NCBI GenBank assembly: GCA_964577205.1
Contig: CAZNYG010000002.1
Span: forward strand, 5,300 to 69,299
Source: CAZNYG01 sp964577205
Lineage (GTDB): Bacteria > Elusimicrobiota > Endomicrobiia > Endomicrobiales > CAIRNS01
Length of the DNA: 64,000 nt
Direction: 5' to 3'
Part shown: positions 33,961-42,413 of the stretch, piece after piece
How positions within the stretch are numbered: position 1 is the stretch's first letter
Layout of the letters: the number at the start of each line of letters is the position of its first letter
Position numbers and translations under genes: made by a program
Notes under the pieces: generated by a model
What the model saw: the letters and a program-made list of their open reading frames with translations, nothing else
What the model was told of the DNA's origin: nothing
Databases searched by the model: none

Positions 33961-34974
33961 ATGATCATAACATTGCGCAGGGGCGTTCCGAGAAAACAGG
34001 CGGATGTCGTCATAAAAAAGATCCGTGACATGGGTTATACGCCGCACGTGTCGCGCGGCGTGGATGTCACCATCATCGGCATGATAGGCGAACGGGCCGA
34101 ACGTTACCGCGACGTGTTCGAGGCCATGGATGTCGTGGACCATATCAGCGAGATCGAAAAACCGTACAAACTTGCCAGCAGGGAATTCAAACAGGAAAAC
34201 ACCGTCATCAACGTGGGGAATGTAACGATCGGAGGCCCGCGGATCCCGGTCATGGCCGGACCCTGCGCCGTCGAAAAGAAAGAGGTCACACTGGAGATCG
34301 CCCGCCTGGTCAAACAGGCCGGCGCGACGATCTACCGCGGCGGAGCGTTCAAACCGCGCAGTTCGCCCTACTCGTTCCAGGGGCTCGGCGAAAAAGGGCT
34401 CAAGTTCCTCGCTGAATCGCGCGAAAAGACCGGCCTGCCCGTCATCAGCGAAGCGATGACGGTCGAAGAGGTAGGTCTCGTAGCCAAATACTGCGATATC
34501 GTGCAGATCGGCGCGCGCAACGTGCAAAACTACGACCTGCTCAAAGCCGCCGGCCGCCAGAAGAAGCCGGTGCTGCTCAAACGCGGTATGGCAACCACCA
34601 TTAAAGAGCTGCTTCTTTCGGCGGAATACATCCTTTCACAGGGCAATTATAACGTGATACTCTGCGAGCGCGGCATACGGACGTTCGAGGAAGCCACGCG
34701 GTTCACCCTGGACCTGAACGCGGTGCCCGTGATAAAGAAATACTCCCATCTTCCCGTGGTCGTCGATCCGTCGCACGGGATCGGTATCCGGGAACATGTG
34801 CCGACGATGGCCAAGGCGGCCGTAGCGGCTGGCGCGGACGGATTGATCCTTGAAGTGCATCCTCGTCCCGAAGAGGCGCTTTCCGACGGGCCGCAAAGCC
34901 TTCTGCCCGCTCAGTTCACCCAGCTGATGAAAGAGCTGAAGGTGCTGGCGCAGGCGCTTGGGAGAAGCATATAG
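33961..34974 (+). CDS. aroF: 3-deoxy-7-phosphoheptulonate synthase (type I-beta)
   Basis: A 337-residue DAHP synthase joining PEP and erythrose 4-phosphate, first step of the shikimate pathway. Residues 1-75 form a ferredoxin-like regulatory domain (MIITLRRGVPRKQADVV) as in Thermotoga DAHP synthase, which there senses Tyr/Phe. The barrel follows: VMAGPCAVEKKE, GGAFKPRSSPYSFQGLG, VQIGARNVQNYDLL, VLLKRGMATTIKE, ILCERGIRTFE, VVVDPSHGIG. The I-beta class is inferred from this layout. It precedes tyrA by about 100 bases. Confidence 0.95.
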   Translation: MIITLRRGVPRKQADVVIKKIRDMGYTPHVSRGVDVTIIGMIGERAERYRDVFEAMDVVDHISEIEKPYKLASREFKQENTVINVGNVTIGGPRIPVMAGPCAVEKKEVTLEIARLVKQAGATIYRGGAFKPRSSPYSFQGLGEKGLKFLAESREKTGLPVISEAMTVEEVGLVAKYCDIVQIGARNVQNYDLLKAAGRQKKPVLLKRGMATTIKELLLSAEYILSQGNYNVILCERGIRTFEEATRFTLDLNAVPVIKKYSHLPVVVDPSHGIGIREHVPTMAKAAVAAGADGLILEVHPRPEEALSDGPQSLLPAQFTQLMKELKVLAQALGRSI

Positions 34975-35077
34975 AAACGACTCGTAACAGATAAGACACG
35001 TGGGACGGTGACGAAACTTGTTTACGACTTTAACGGGCATCGTTACCGGTGTTGTCGTTACGTTTGTTTCCCGGAAT

Positions 35078-35962
35078 ATGAAAAAATTCAAAGTAGCCAT
35101 CATCGGTGTCGGTTTGATCGGGGGATCGCTGGGCATGGCGCTGCGGTCGTGCCGGAAGAGGCGGTATCATGTCACCGGCATAGGGCGGAACGCGGAACAC
35201 CTGGCCCAGGCGAAACGCCGCGGCGCGGTCGACGATGTGTCCCTTGATATCGCGGCAGGCGTAAGGGACGCCGATATCGTGGTAATCGGAACGCCGGTGG
35301 ACACGATCGCCGATATGGTGAACGCCGCGGCGCCGCTGATGAAATCCGGCGCCGTCATCACCGACGCGGGGGGCGTGAAAGAGCGCGTCGAACGCGACGT
35401 GCTCCGTTCTCTGCGGATAATGCAAAGGAAGGCTCCCTGTTTTGTCGGAGCACATCCCATGGCTGGACACGAAAGATCGGGGATAGTATACGCGGCAAAG
35501 GATATCTATGACGGAGCGGCGGTCGCCGTCGTTCCTCCTTCAGGATGCGATAAACGCGCATTTCAACGGGTTGTGACGATGTGGAAAGACGCCGGCGCGA
35601 TACCGCTGGCCATGACCGCGCCCGGGCACGATACCGCGGCCGCGGTCGTAAGCCATCTGCCGCATATTATCGCGTTCGCCCTTTCACGCCAGGCGGCCGC
35701 AACGCAGCAAAAGGTCGCGGGGACGATGGCGCTCGCGGCCGGGTCGTTCAGGGACGTTACCCGCGTGGCGGATTCCTCTCCAAGGGATTGGGCGGCCATC
35801 TGCCACGCTAACCGGCGGGCGATCCGTTCCCATCTTTCCGCTCATATCCGCGCGCTGGAAAAGATACGCGCTTCGCTTGACGATCCCCGCGCGCTGGAAC
35901 GCTGTTTTCTTGACGGGCACGAAAGCCGCGCGCGCCTGTACGCGGACAGGAGAAAGAAATGA
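35078..35962 (+). CDS. tyrA: Prephenate (or arogenate) dehydrogenase
   Basis: A 294-residue TyrA: NAD(P) oxidative decarboxylation of prephenate (or arogenate) in tyrosine synthesis. The Rossmann loop is IIGVGLIGGSLGMALR at 8-23. Catalytic His lies in FVGAHPMAGHERSG. The helical C-terminal domain has SHLPHIIAFAL, AAGSFRDVTRVADSSPRDW. The start at 35078 (MKKFKVAIIG) is chosen; upstream in-frame residues are hydrophobic and unlike the family. The end overlaps aroA by ATGA. No ACT domain follows, so regulation may be elsewhere. Confidence 0.94.
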   Translation: MKKFKVAIIGVGLIGGSLGMALRSCRKRRYHVTGIGRNAEHLAQAKRRGAVDDVSLDIAAGVRDADIVVIGTPVDTIADMVNAAAPLMKSGAVITDAGGVKERVERDVLRSLRIMQRKAPCFVGAHPMAGHERSGIVYAAKDIYDGAAVAVVPPSGCDKRAFQRVVTMWKDAGAIPLAMTAPGHDTAAAVVSHLPHIIAFALSRQAAATQQKVAGTMALAAGSFRDVTRVADSSPRDWAAICHANRRAIRSHLSAHIRALEKIRASLDDPRALERCFLDGHESRARLYADRRKK

Positions 35963-37254
35963 ATGACCAATGGGTACTGGAAGCTTCCGCTCCTCTCAGG
36001 GGAACGCTGAACGTCCCGGCGGACAAATCCATCACGCACCGGGCCGTCATGATGGCAGCGGTGACCGGCGGAACTTCCAACATAGAAAACTATCTTCCTT
36101 CCGAAGACTGCCTGCGCACGGTGGACGCGTTCCGCGCGATGGGTGTCCGTGTCGATGTGTCTCCGGGACGGCTTACGGTCCACGGCGCGGGGTTTGACGG
36201 CCTCCGCGCTCCTGGGGCCGATATCCAAGCCGGCAATTCCGGGACGACGGTCCGGCTACTTTCAGGCATCCTGGCGGGCCGGGATTTTCCCGTGAGGATC
36301 ACGGGCGACGAAAGCCTTTCCCGCCGTCCCATGCGGCGCGTCATAGAGCCGCTCAGCGCCATGGGGGTCACGTTCGGCGCGGTCGACAATAACTATCTGC
36401 CTCTTACCCTGCGCGGAACGCGAAAGCTCGCCCCTCTCCGCTATCAGAGCCCTGTCCCCAGCGCGCAGGTGAAATCCTGTATACTGTTGGCGGGTATTCA
36501 GGCGGAGGGCGAGACCTCGGTGACGGAAAGCGTCCGTTCGCGCGACCATACTGAACGCATGCTGGCCGCGCGCGGGGTGGATATCCGCGTCGAAGGTAAC
36601 ACCGTCACAGTGCGCGGGCCTTCCCGGCTTAACGCCGTGGACACGGCCATTCCCGCGGACATTTCTTCGGCGGCTTTCTTCCTGGTGGCGGGAACGATCA
36701 TACCTTCTTCAGCGCTTACGATAGAGAACGTCGGCATAAACCCGACCCGGGACGGCATCCTTGACGTGCTCCGCCAGATGGGGGCAGCGGTGACCGTAGA
36801 AGCGCGGGCCGACCGTTCCGGCGAGCCCGCGGCGCGCCTCTCGGCGCGTCACGCGAAGCTCTCGCCGTTCCGCATGGAAGGCGGCATCATGCCCCGCCTG
36901 ATCGATGAGATCCCGGTACTGGTGCTGGCGGCCTGCTGCGCCGAAGGGACGTCCGTTATCAGCGGCGCGGGGGAACTGCGGGTCAAGGAAAGCGACCGGC
37001 TGGCGGTCATCACCGAAGAGCTCGGACGCATGGGCGCCCGCATAGAGGAAAAGCCCGACGGATTGATCATCCACGGCCCCGTCCGCCTGAAAGGCGCGGA
37101 GGTGCGCAGCCACGGGGATCACCGGATAGCCATGACTCTTGCGGTCGCGGCCTGCGTGGCCGAAGGCAGGACCGTTATTCACGACGCGGCATGCGTCGAT
37201 ACATCATTTCCCGGATTTCTGGAACTGCTGCGGCCGGGTACGCCGCGGAAATAA
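35959..37254 (+). CDS. aroA: 3-phosphoshikimate 1-carboxyvinyltransferase (EPSP synthase)
   Basis: A 431-residue two-domain enzyme forming EPSP from shikimate 3-phosphate and PEP. Motifs: LNVPADKSITHRAVMMAAV, QAGNSGTTVRLLSGIL (class II-type, where class I has GNAGTAMRPL), PVPSAQVKSCILLAGIQAEG, RVKESDRLAVI, and SHGDHRIAMTLAVAA. It ends the aromatic run and is followed two bases later by plsC, an order seen in Clostridia (aroA-cmk-plsC-ispH-rpsA) but without cmk. Confidence 0.96.
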   Translation: MNDQWVLEASAPLRGTLNVPADKSITHRAVMMAAVTGGTSNIENYLPSEDCLRTVDAFRAMGVRVDVSPGRLTVHGAGFDGLRAPGADIQAGNSGTTVRLLSGILAGRDFPVRITGDESLSRRPMRRVIEPLSAMGVTFGAVDNNYLPLTLRGTRKLAPLRYQSPVPSAQVKSCILLAGIQAEGETSVTESVRSRDHTERMLAARGVDIRVEGNTVTVRGPSRLNAVDTAIPADISSAAFFLVAGTIIPSSALTIENVGINPTRDGILDVLRQMGAAVTVEARADRSGEPAARLSARHAKLSPFRMEGGIMPRLIDEIPVLVLAACCAEGTSVISGAGELRVKESDRLAVITEELGRMGARIEEKPDGLIIHGPVRLKGAEVRSHGDHRIAMTLAVAACVAEGRTVIHDAACVDTSFPGFLELLRPGTPRK

Positions 37255-37256
37255 CC

Positions 37257-37880
37257 ATGAGCCAGACAGTCATCGATTTCTATCGCTCGCGCGGTTACCG
37301 GCCGACCCGGCTGTTCTTTTTCGGGCGGGCCCTGTTCCGTTCCTTCTTCAGGCTGTTCTGGCGGTGTACCGTCAAGGGGAGCGAAAATATCCCCGGGACC
37401 GGCGGCGTGATCATAGCGCCGAACCACGCGAGCTATGCCGATCCGCCGCTGGTCGGATCTTCCATGAAGCGTCCGCTGTATTTCATGGCGAAAAAAGAAC
37501 TTTTCGATATGCCGGTGCTGGGCTTTCTGATCCGCCGGACCAACGCGTTCCCAGTGTCCCGCGGCAGGCAGGATATCGGGTCCGTCAGGTTTGCCGAAGC
37601 GCTTTTGAAAGACGGGCGCCCGCTGCTCATTTTCCCTGAAGGGACGAGGACACGGACCGGCGCGTTCGGGAAAGCGCGGCCCGGTGTGGCGATGATAGCC
37701 TGTCACGCGCGGGTGCCGGTCGTTCCGGTCAGGGTCGTCAATTCGTTCTATCTCGGTTCGTTCAGGAAACTGACGGTCATATTCGGTAAACCCGTCATGC
37801 CTCCCGCGGAATGCGCCGGCCACGAGGCATACCAGGCCTTCGCCGAACGGATACTCGAGGAGATAAAGGGGCTAGCATGA
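37257..37880 (+). CDS. plsC: 1-acyl-sn-glycerol-3-phosphate acyltransferase
   Basis: A 207-residue membrane-associated PlsC-type acyltransferase, making phosphatidic acid. The HX4D motif is NHASYAD (H57, D62). The second block is AFPVSRGRQD and the third IFPEGTRTRTG (E128). A hydrophobic stretch near the N-terminus (LFFFGRALFRSFFRLFW) anchors it. The start at 37257 follows the aroA stop by two bases; a longer in-frame start would lie deep in aroA. It overlaps ispH by ATGA. Confidence 0.9.
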   Translation: MSQTVIDFYRSRGYRPTRLFFFGRALFRSFFRLFWRCTVKGSENIPGTGGVIIAPNHASYADPPLVGSSMKRPLYFMAKKELFDMPVLGFLIRRTNAFPVSRGRQDIGSVRFAEALLKDGRPLLIFPEGTRTRTGAFGKARPGVAMIACHARVPVVPVRVVNSFYLGSFRKLTVIFGKPVMPPAECAGHEAYQAFAERILEEIKGLA

Positions 37881-38770
37881 AAAAGCCGCCGCGCATCATC
37901 ATCGCGAAAAGCGCGGGATTCTGTTTCGGGGTCCGCCGCGCGATCACGATGGCGGAAAAGACCGCCGGGAAATGCGACGACATCCATACGCTGGGCCCGC
38001 TGATCCACAATCCGCAGGAAGTCGCGCGGCTGGCAAAAAAAGGGATCCGTTCCGTTTCCGACCCGCTCCGCGTCACTAAGGGGACGCTGATCCTGCGGAC
38101 CCACGGCATACCGGCCCGCCTGCGGGAGAAACTGGGAGCGACGCCGTTGACCCTTGTCGACGCCACCTGTCCGTTCGTCAAACGCGCGCAAGACACGGTT
38201 AAACGCCTTGCGGACGGCGACGCGCGCGTCGTTATCGTGGGTGAAAAGACGCATCCCGAAGTCGTGGCGATGGTCTCGTACGGCAAGGGAAAGTGCACGG
38301 TCGTGGAAAGCCCGGAAGACGCGCTGAAAGTCGCCGGGGAGAAGAAGATCTTCGTGGTCAGCCAGACCACGCAGACACCCGAGAATTTCCTCGCGGTGAT
38401 AAAAAGGCTGAGCAGAGGCAACGGCAGCGTAAAAGCCTTCAATACCATCTGCCGCGCCACCATGGACCGCCAGAGCGCGGCCAGCCACCTGGCGCGGCGC
38501 GTGGACGTGATGGTGGTCGTCGGGGGCAAGAATTCAGGCAATACCCGGCGCCTGACCGGAATATGCGCCCGCTATACCCGCACGTACCACATAGAAACGG
38601 CGAAAGAAGTGAAGCCGTCATGGTTCCGCGGAGCGGCGGCCATCGGCCTTACCGCGGGCGCGTCGACGCCGGACTGGATTATTGAGAATGTAAAAGATAC
38701 AATAGTGGATGTGACGGCGGCGGGCGGCGCCATCCCGCGCCCCCGTTCCGCCCGTGCGGTAAGAAAATAA
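37877..38770 (+). CDS. ispH: 4-hydroxy-3-methylbut-2-enyl diphosphate reductase
   Basis: A 297-residue LytB/IspH iron-sulfur enzyme making IPP and DMAPP in the last MEP step. The three cluster-binding cysteines are C16 (AGFCFGVRRA), C98 (VDATCPFVKR) and C192 (NTICRATMDRQ). Catalytic His and Thr motifs are present (LRTHGIPA, SQTTQTPE, GLTAGASTPDWIIE). The start overlaps plsC. Neighbouring ispH and rpsA, sometimes fused in Clostridia, are separate here. Confidence 0.95.
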   Translation: MKKPPRIIIAKSAGFCFGVRRAITMAEKTAGKCDDIHTLGPLIHNPQEVARLAKKGIRSVSDPLRVTKGTLILRTHGIPARLREKLGATPLTLVDATCPFVKRAQDTVKRLADGDARVVIVGEKTHPEVVAMVSYGKGKCTVVESPEDALKVAGEKKIFVVSQTTQTPENFLAVIKRLSRGNGSVKAFNTICRATMDRQSAASHLARRVDVMVVVGGKNSGNTRRLTGICARYTRTYHIETAKEVKPSWFRGAAAIGLTAGASTPDWIIENVKDTIVDVTAAGGAIPRPRSARAVRK

Positions 38771-38804
38771 GGCCCGCGAAGCGGGACCGGACAAAGAGGA
38801 AAAA

Positions 38805-40511
38805 ATGGACGAAGTAAAAGAAGTGACAAAGAACGAAAATACTCAGGACGCAGCCGGCGCATCTGAAAACGAGATGGAGATGGCCGATCTTCTCGGGCCT
38901 GAGATCCGTCTGCAGGAAGGGAAAACGGCGCATGTCCGCATCATCGCGCGCAGCGACGAAGGCATTATGGTGGATCTCGGCATGAAGTCCGAAGGTGTCA
39001 TCCCGGCTTCCGAGCTTGAGGGGATCCCCGCATCCGAGCTGGAGCCAGGAAGGGATATCGAGGTCATGGTCGTGAAGCTCCATTCCCAGCAGGGGCATCC
39101 GATCGTCTCGTACCGCCGCGCGCGCGACGAGAGGTCATGGGAAACGCTGCAGGCGGCGCACCGCGCCGGGACGCCGGTCGAAGGTGTCATCCGGAAAAAG
39201 ATAAAAGGCGGATTTTCCGTCGATGTCGGCAGCGAGGCTTTCCTTCCCGCGTCGCAGCTTGAACTGCGGTTTGTCAAAGACACGGACAAATATGTCGGAC
39301 AGAAATTTCCCTTCGTCATTACCCAGATATCCCGCAGTCCCCGCAACATAGTGCTGTCGCGGCGGCAGATCCTTGAAGGGGAACAAAAGAAACGGCGTGA
39401 AGAGGTCTTCGCCACGATCAGCGAAGGGCAGGTCGTCGAGGGTACGGTCACCGGCATAACCGATTTCGGCGCCTTTGTTGACATAGGCGGCGTCGAAGGG
39501 CTTCTCCACATCGGCGACATCACCTGGTACCATCTCAAGAGAGTGGAAGAAGTCGTAAAACCGGGGCAGCAGGTCAAGGTGCAGATCCTCAAGATCGACC
39601 GCGAGAAGGGCAAAATTTCCCTCAGCATGAAACATATCTCGCCCCGTCCGTGGGACGGCGCCGCGGAACGTTACCCGGTCGGCCTGACCATCAGGGGCAA
39701 GGTCACTTCGGTCACCGATTTCGGCGTTTTCGTCGAAGTTGAACCCGGAATGGAAGGGCTGCTGCACGTTTCCGAGGTCTCGTGGGGAGAGCATGAACGC
39801 GACCTGAAGAAGGTGTTCAAACCCGGACAGGAAGTCAAAGCGAAGATCATCGCTCTGTACCCGGCCAGGGAAAAGCTTTCCCTGTCGCTCAAACAACTGC
39901 AGGCCAATCCATGGGAAGAAGCTCACCGCTCGTATTCTCCCGGTGCCCGGGTGAAGGGAACCATCACGCATCTGACCCCGTTCGGCGCGTTCGTCCGCCT
40001 GCCGGAAGGCATCGAAGGGCTTATCCATGTCGGCGACCTCTCGTGGACAAAGAAAGTGCGGCATCCGCAGGACGTGGTGGAGGCGGGACAGGAAGTGGAA
40101 GTGGTCGTCCTTGAAGTGAACCCCAACAACGAAAAGATATCTCTTTCGCTCAAACACATGGCTGAAGACCCCTTCAAAAAGTACCATGTGGGCGCCGTGG
40201 TCAGGGGAACGGTTAAACGAGCCGTCGAATTCGGCGCTTTCGTTGAGCTGGAACCCGGCATCGAAGCGCTGCTCCGCAATGCCGATGTCGCCCTGCACAA
40301 GACGGAAGGCGTGCAGGAGCCGCAGCTCAAAGAAGGGCAGGAAGTGGAAGCCAAGGTCGTAAAATGCGATACGCGGGAGCACAAGATCGATATCTCGATA
40401 AAGAAGCTGGAACAGAGCCGCGAGCGCGAACTTCTCAAGAAATACGTCAACAAGGATGAACGCCCGACGCTGGGCCAGGTGCTTGAAGAGAATAACGAAG
40501 ATCGGGAATAA
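38805..40511 (+). CDS. rpsA: 30S ribosomal protein S1 (six S1 domains)
   Basis: A 568-residue protein with six S1 RNA-binding domains, as in full-length proteobacterial S1, needed for translation initiation on structured mRNA. Domains 1 and 2 (about 30-185) are divergent ribosome-binding types. Domains 3-6 (about 200-545) carry the clear signature, e.g. TDFGAFVDIGGVEGLLH, TDFGVFVEVEPGMEGLLH, TPFGAFVRLPEGIEGLIH and VEFGAFVELEPGIEALL. GAGGAAAAA precedes the ATG. A strong hairpin terminator follows at 40553. Confidence 0.94.
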   Translation: MDEVKEVTKNENTQDAAGASENEMEMADLLGPEIRLQEGKTAHVRIIARSDEGIMVDLGMKSEGVIPASELEGIPASELEPGRDIEVMVVKLHSQQGHPIVSYRRARDERSWETLQAAHRAGTPVEGVIRKKIKGGFSVDVGSEAFLPASQLELRFVKDTDKYVGQKFPFVITQISRSPRNIVLSRRQILEGEQKKRREEVFATISEGQVVEGTVTGITDFGAFVDIGGVEGLLHIGDITWYHLKRVEEVVKPGQQVKVQILKIDREKGKISLSMKHISPRPWDGAAERYPVGLTIRGKVTSVTDFGVFVEVEPGMEGLLHVSEVSWGEHERDLKKVFKPGQEVKAKIIALYPAREKLSLSLKQLQANPWEEAHRSYSPGARVKGTITHLTPFGAFVRLPEGIEGLIHVGDLSWTKKVRHPQDVVEAGQEVEVVVLEVNPNNEKISLSLKHMAEDPFKKYHVGAVVRGTVKRAVEFGAFVELEPGIEALLRNADVALHKTEGVQEPQLKEGQEVEAKVVKCDTREHKIDISIKKLEQSRERELLKKYVNKDERPTLGQVLEENNEDRE

Positions 40512-40552
40512 CGAACGGCGGATCCAGGACGCCGGATACCCGGCATGGCAGT

Positions 40553-40594
40553 AAAGAAAAAGATCCTCCGGACGGCCGGGGGATCTTTTTCTTT
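40553..40594. terminator. Bidirectional terminator between rpsA and mazG
   Basis: A 19-bp stem, AAAGAAAAAGATCCTCCGG (40553-40571) with its complement at 40576-40594, one wobble pair, a 4-base loop, and T-rich or A-rich ends on both strands. It serves the convergent genes rpsA and mazG. Confidence 0.85.
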
Positions 40595-40603
40595 GCCTGG
40601 CGG

Positions 40604-41035
40604 TCAAGTCCGTGGAGAACGGCGGCGGCGGGCGGCGGCGCGGGCTTTTTTTTCTCCGCGTTTGATCTCGTCCCATTGCCTGTACACGTCGTCGGCGCTG
40701 GTAAGTTTTGTCCCGCCGAACACATGAGGATGGCGGCGGATGAGTTTTTCGTTTAGCCCGCGGACCACGCCGGCGATGGTGAATCGTTTATTCTCCGCGG
40801 CCACTTGACTGTGAAATACCACCTGCAGCAGTATGTCGCCCAGTTCCTCCTCAAGGTTTTCCCAGTCTTTTTTCCTGATCGCTTCCTTAACTTCTTCGGC
40901 CTCTGAAAAAAGATGCGGCAGCAGCGATTCGTGGCCCTGTTTATGGTCCCAGGGGCATCCTTCCGGGCCCCTGAGCTTCCGCATGATCCGTATCAATTCT
41001 CCGAACAATTGTTCCGCTTCGGGTTTCCGTGGCAT
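40604..41035 (-). CDS. mazG: MazG-type nucleoside triphosphate pyrophosphohydrolase (single domain)
   Basis: A 143-residue all-alpha NTP pyrophosphatase. Motifs: GPEGCPWDHKQGHESLL, the metal site SEAEEVKEAI and EELGDILLQVVFHS, then KLIRRHPHVFGG. E. coli MazG has two such domains (263 residues); this protein has one and resembles the short MazG forms. Likely role is removal of aberrant nucleotides or lowering of (p)ppGpp. The C-terminus is very basic (KKARAAARRRRSPRT). Confidence 0.88.
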   Translation of the reverse strand: MPRKPEAEQLFGELIRIMRKLRGPEGCPWDHKQGHESLLPHLFSEAEEVKEAIRKKDWENLEEELGDILLQVVFHSQVAAENKRFTIAGVVRGLNEKLIRRHPHVFGGTKLTSADDVYRQWDEIKRGEKKARAAARRRRSPRT

Positions 41036-41076
41036 GGGAGTTCCTTAAAGATCAGATTTTTCAAATAAAAAAAGCA

Positions 41077-41105
41077 TTGACATAATCGCCTTTTAATGTT
41101 ATATA
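41077..41105 (+). promoter_or_regulatory. Sigma-70-type promoter of the first response regulator
   Basis: TTGACA (41077-41082), a 17-base spacer, TATATA (41100-41105), in a notably AT-rich stretch about 80 bases before the start codon. Confidence 0.6.
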
Positions 41106-41185
41106 TTTTTTATCGAAAAAACAACACTCCGCGCTCTTGTTTTCCCGGCCTGTTGATGTAAGTCGAAGGGGAGGAAAGGTAAACA

Positions 41186-41563
41186 ATGAATGGTAAAATA
41201 CGAGTGCTGGTCATCGATGATGACCCTGATGTTCTTGAATTCCTGAAGACTTTTTTTGAGAACCTGGGGCATGAGATCATTTTGACCAACAATGCCGCGG
41301 AAGGGCTCAAACAGGTCGTGTTGTCCACGCCCGACCTGGTTCTTCTGGATATCATGCTGCCTCAGAAGGACGGGCTCACGATACTGAGAGAGATCAAAGA
41401 TCTGGACAAGGAAGTGCCTGTGGCCATGATCACCGCGTATAAAGACGCGGAACGTGTCATCGAGGCTTTCCGCCTTGGCGCTATCGACTGCCTGCTCAAA
41501 CCGTTCAACCTGGACTACATCGTCAACACCGTACTTCCCCGCGTTTCCATCCGCAACCGGTAG
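41186..41563 (+). CDS. Stand-alone response regulator receiver
   Basis: A 125-residue CheY-like protein containing only a receiver domain. The acidic pocket is VIDDDPD (10-15), the phospho-acceptor D55 in LLDIMLPQKDG, the switch Thr in MITAYKD and the conserved K105 in CLLKPF. There is no output domain, so it must act by protein contact or in a phosphorelay. GAGGAAAGG precedes the ATG. It has its own promoter and terminator and no adjacent kinase; the nearest histidine kinase in the window is at 60122. Confidence 0.92.
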   Translation: MNGKIRVLVIDDDPDVLEFLKTFFENLGHEIILTNNAAEGLKQVVLSTPDLVLLDIMLPQKDGLTILREIKDLDKEVPVAMITAYKDAERVIEAFRLGAIDCLLKPFNLDYIVNTVLPRVSIRNR

Positions 41564-41566
41564 TAA

Positions 41567-41595
41567 TTGCCAATCCCGGATAACTTTGCTATAAT
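41567..41595 (+). promoter_or_regulatory. Near-consensus promoter abutting a terminator, upstream of tRNA-Leu
   Basis: TTGCCA (41567-41572), a 17-base spacer and a perfect TATAAT (41590-41595). The predicted start (about 41602) is the first base of the following hairpin. Confidence 0.6.
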
Positions 41596-41600
41596 GACCC

Positions 41601-41640
41601 GACCGGACAGGTCAGTCATGTCCGGTCTGTTCTTTTTTTT
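41601..41640 (+). terminator. Rho-independent terminator
   Basis: GACCGGACA (41601-41609) pairs perfectly with TGTCCGGTC (41619-41627), followed by TGTTCTTTTTTTT. It terminates the response-regulator gene and lies directly downstream of the TTGCCA/TATAAT promoter. Confidence 0.85.
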
Positions 41641-41654
41641 GCCGTTGCTTTTAT

Positions 41655-41684
41655 GGTCATTGGTCACTGATTAGTGGTCAATGT
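41655..41684. repeat. Word repeat, GGTCACTG/GGTCATTG family, before tRNA-Leu
   Basis: GGTCATTGGTCACTGATTAG and GTGGTCAATG words, reverse-complement relatives of the CAGTGACCAGT repeat in rsmI, end 7 bases before the tRNA. Confidence 0.5.
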
Positions 41685-41690
41685 TTCAGC

Positions 41691-41774
41691 GCCGAGGTGG
41701 TGGAATTGGCAGACACGCAGGTCTCAGAAGCCTGTGGCCGCAAGGCTATGCGGGTTCAAGTCCCGCCCTCGGCA
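41691..41774 (+). tRNA. tRNA-Leu (anticodon CAG)
   Basis: An 84-base class II tRNA. The acceptor stem pairs GCCGAGG (41691-41697) with CCTCGGC (41767-41773), with discriminator A at 41774. The anticodon arm is CAGGT-CTCAGAA-GCCTG with anticodon CAG (41725-41727), reading CUG. A long variable arm (GGCCGCAAGGCT) and T-arm GCGGG-TTCAAGT-CCCGC are present. The 3' CCA is not encoded. Confidence 0.96.
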
Positions 41775-41820
41775 TATAAAGACAGTGCAACTAAAGTGCA
41801 AAGACAGTGCGGGGGTAGTA

Positions 41821-41935
41821 AAGGCGTTCATTTGTTCACTCGTTGATTGGTTCATTAGTTAAGCGGTACAAAGGAATAGGTGTTGACTTTAACTAATGAA
41901 CTAATGAACCAATGGACCGGTGAACGCCTTTTTTG
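41821..41935. repeat. GTTCATTGG family inverted pair with T-tail, after tRNA-Leu
   Basis: AAGGCGTTCA (41821-41830) pairs with TGAACGCCTT (41921-41930). Inner words TTCATTAGTTAA and TTAACTAATGAA also pair. The right arm is followed by TTTT, so this copy could act as a long factor-independent terminator for the tRNA transcript, just 10 bases before the smpB start. Confidence 0.7.
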
Positions 41936-41944
41936 CGGGGATGT

Positions 41945-42400
41945 ATGAAACAAAATGTTGTTACTACCAACCGGAAGGCCTTCCATAATTATACCATTCT
42001 CGAGACGCACGAAGCCGGGCTTCTGCTCGCCGGGTACGAGGTGAAATCGCTGCGCAAGGGCGACGCCAATCTTACCGACGGGTTCGTCAGTTTCCGCGGC
42101 GACGAGGCTTTTATCGACAACATCCACATCCCTCCTTATGCCTGGCAGTCCACCCACGTCCAGGAATATGATTCGCGCCGCCGGCGCAAACTGCTTCTGA
42201 ATAAACGCGAGATCGTCAGCCTTTCCGCCAAAGTGCGTGAAAAGGGCCTTACGGTCGTGCCCCTGGAGCTGTATTTCAACGAACGCGGTATCGCCAAGCT
42301 TGAGATCGGGCTGGCAAAGGGAAAGCGTACCGTAGATAAACGCGAAACCCTGAAACGCCGCGATATTGACCGCGAGACCCGGCGCGAATTGCGTTCCTGA
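41945..42400 (+). CDS. smpB: SsrA-binding protein SmpB
   Basis: A 151-residue RNA-binding protein that delivers tmRNA to stalled ribosomes. Canonical motifs: TNRKAFHNYTILETHEAGLLLAG, GYEVKSLRKGDANLTDGFV, HIPPYAWQS, RRRKLLLNKREI, GLTVVPLELYFNERG, and the basic C-terminal tail DKRETLKRRDIDRETRRE. The start at 41945 gives the family N-terminus; GGGGATG lies just upstream. The ssrA gene itself was not found in the window. Confidence 0.96.
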   Translation: MKQNVVTTNRKAFHNYTILETHEAGLLLAGYEVKSLRKGDANLTDGFVSFRGDEAFIDNIHIPPYAWQSTHVQEYDSRRRRKLLLNKREIVSLSAKVREKGLTVVPLELYFNERGIAKLEIGLAKGKRTVDKRETLKRRDIDRETRRELRS

Positions 42401-42413
42401 TCATCCGATAACA

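Noticed and set aside
39135..40676. 513-codon open frame on the minus strand opposite rpsA
   Set aside because: Shadow of the S1 repeats; the sequence is a back-frame echo of repeated domains.
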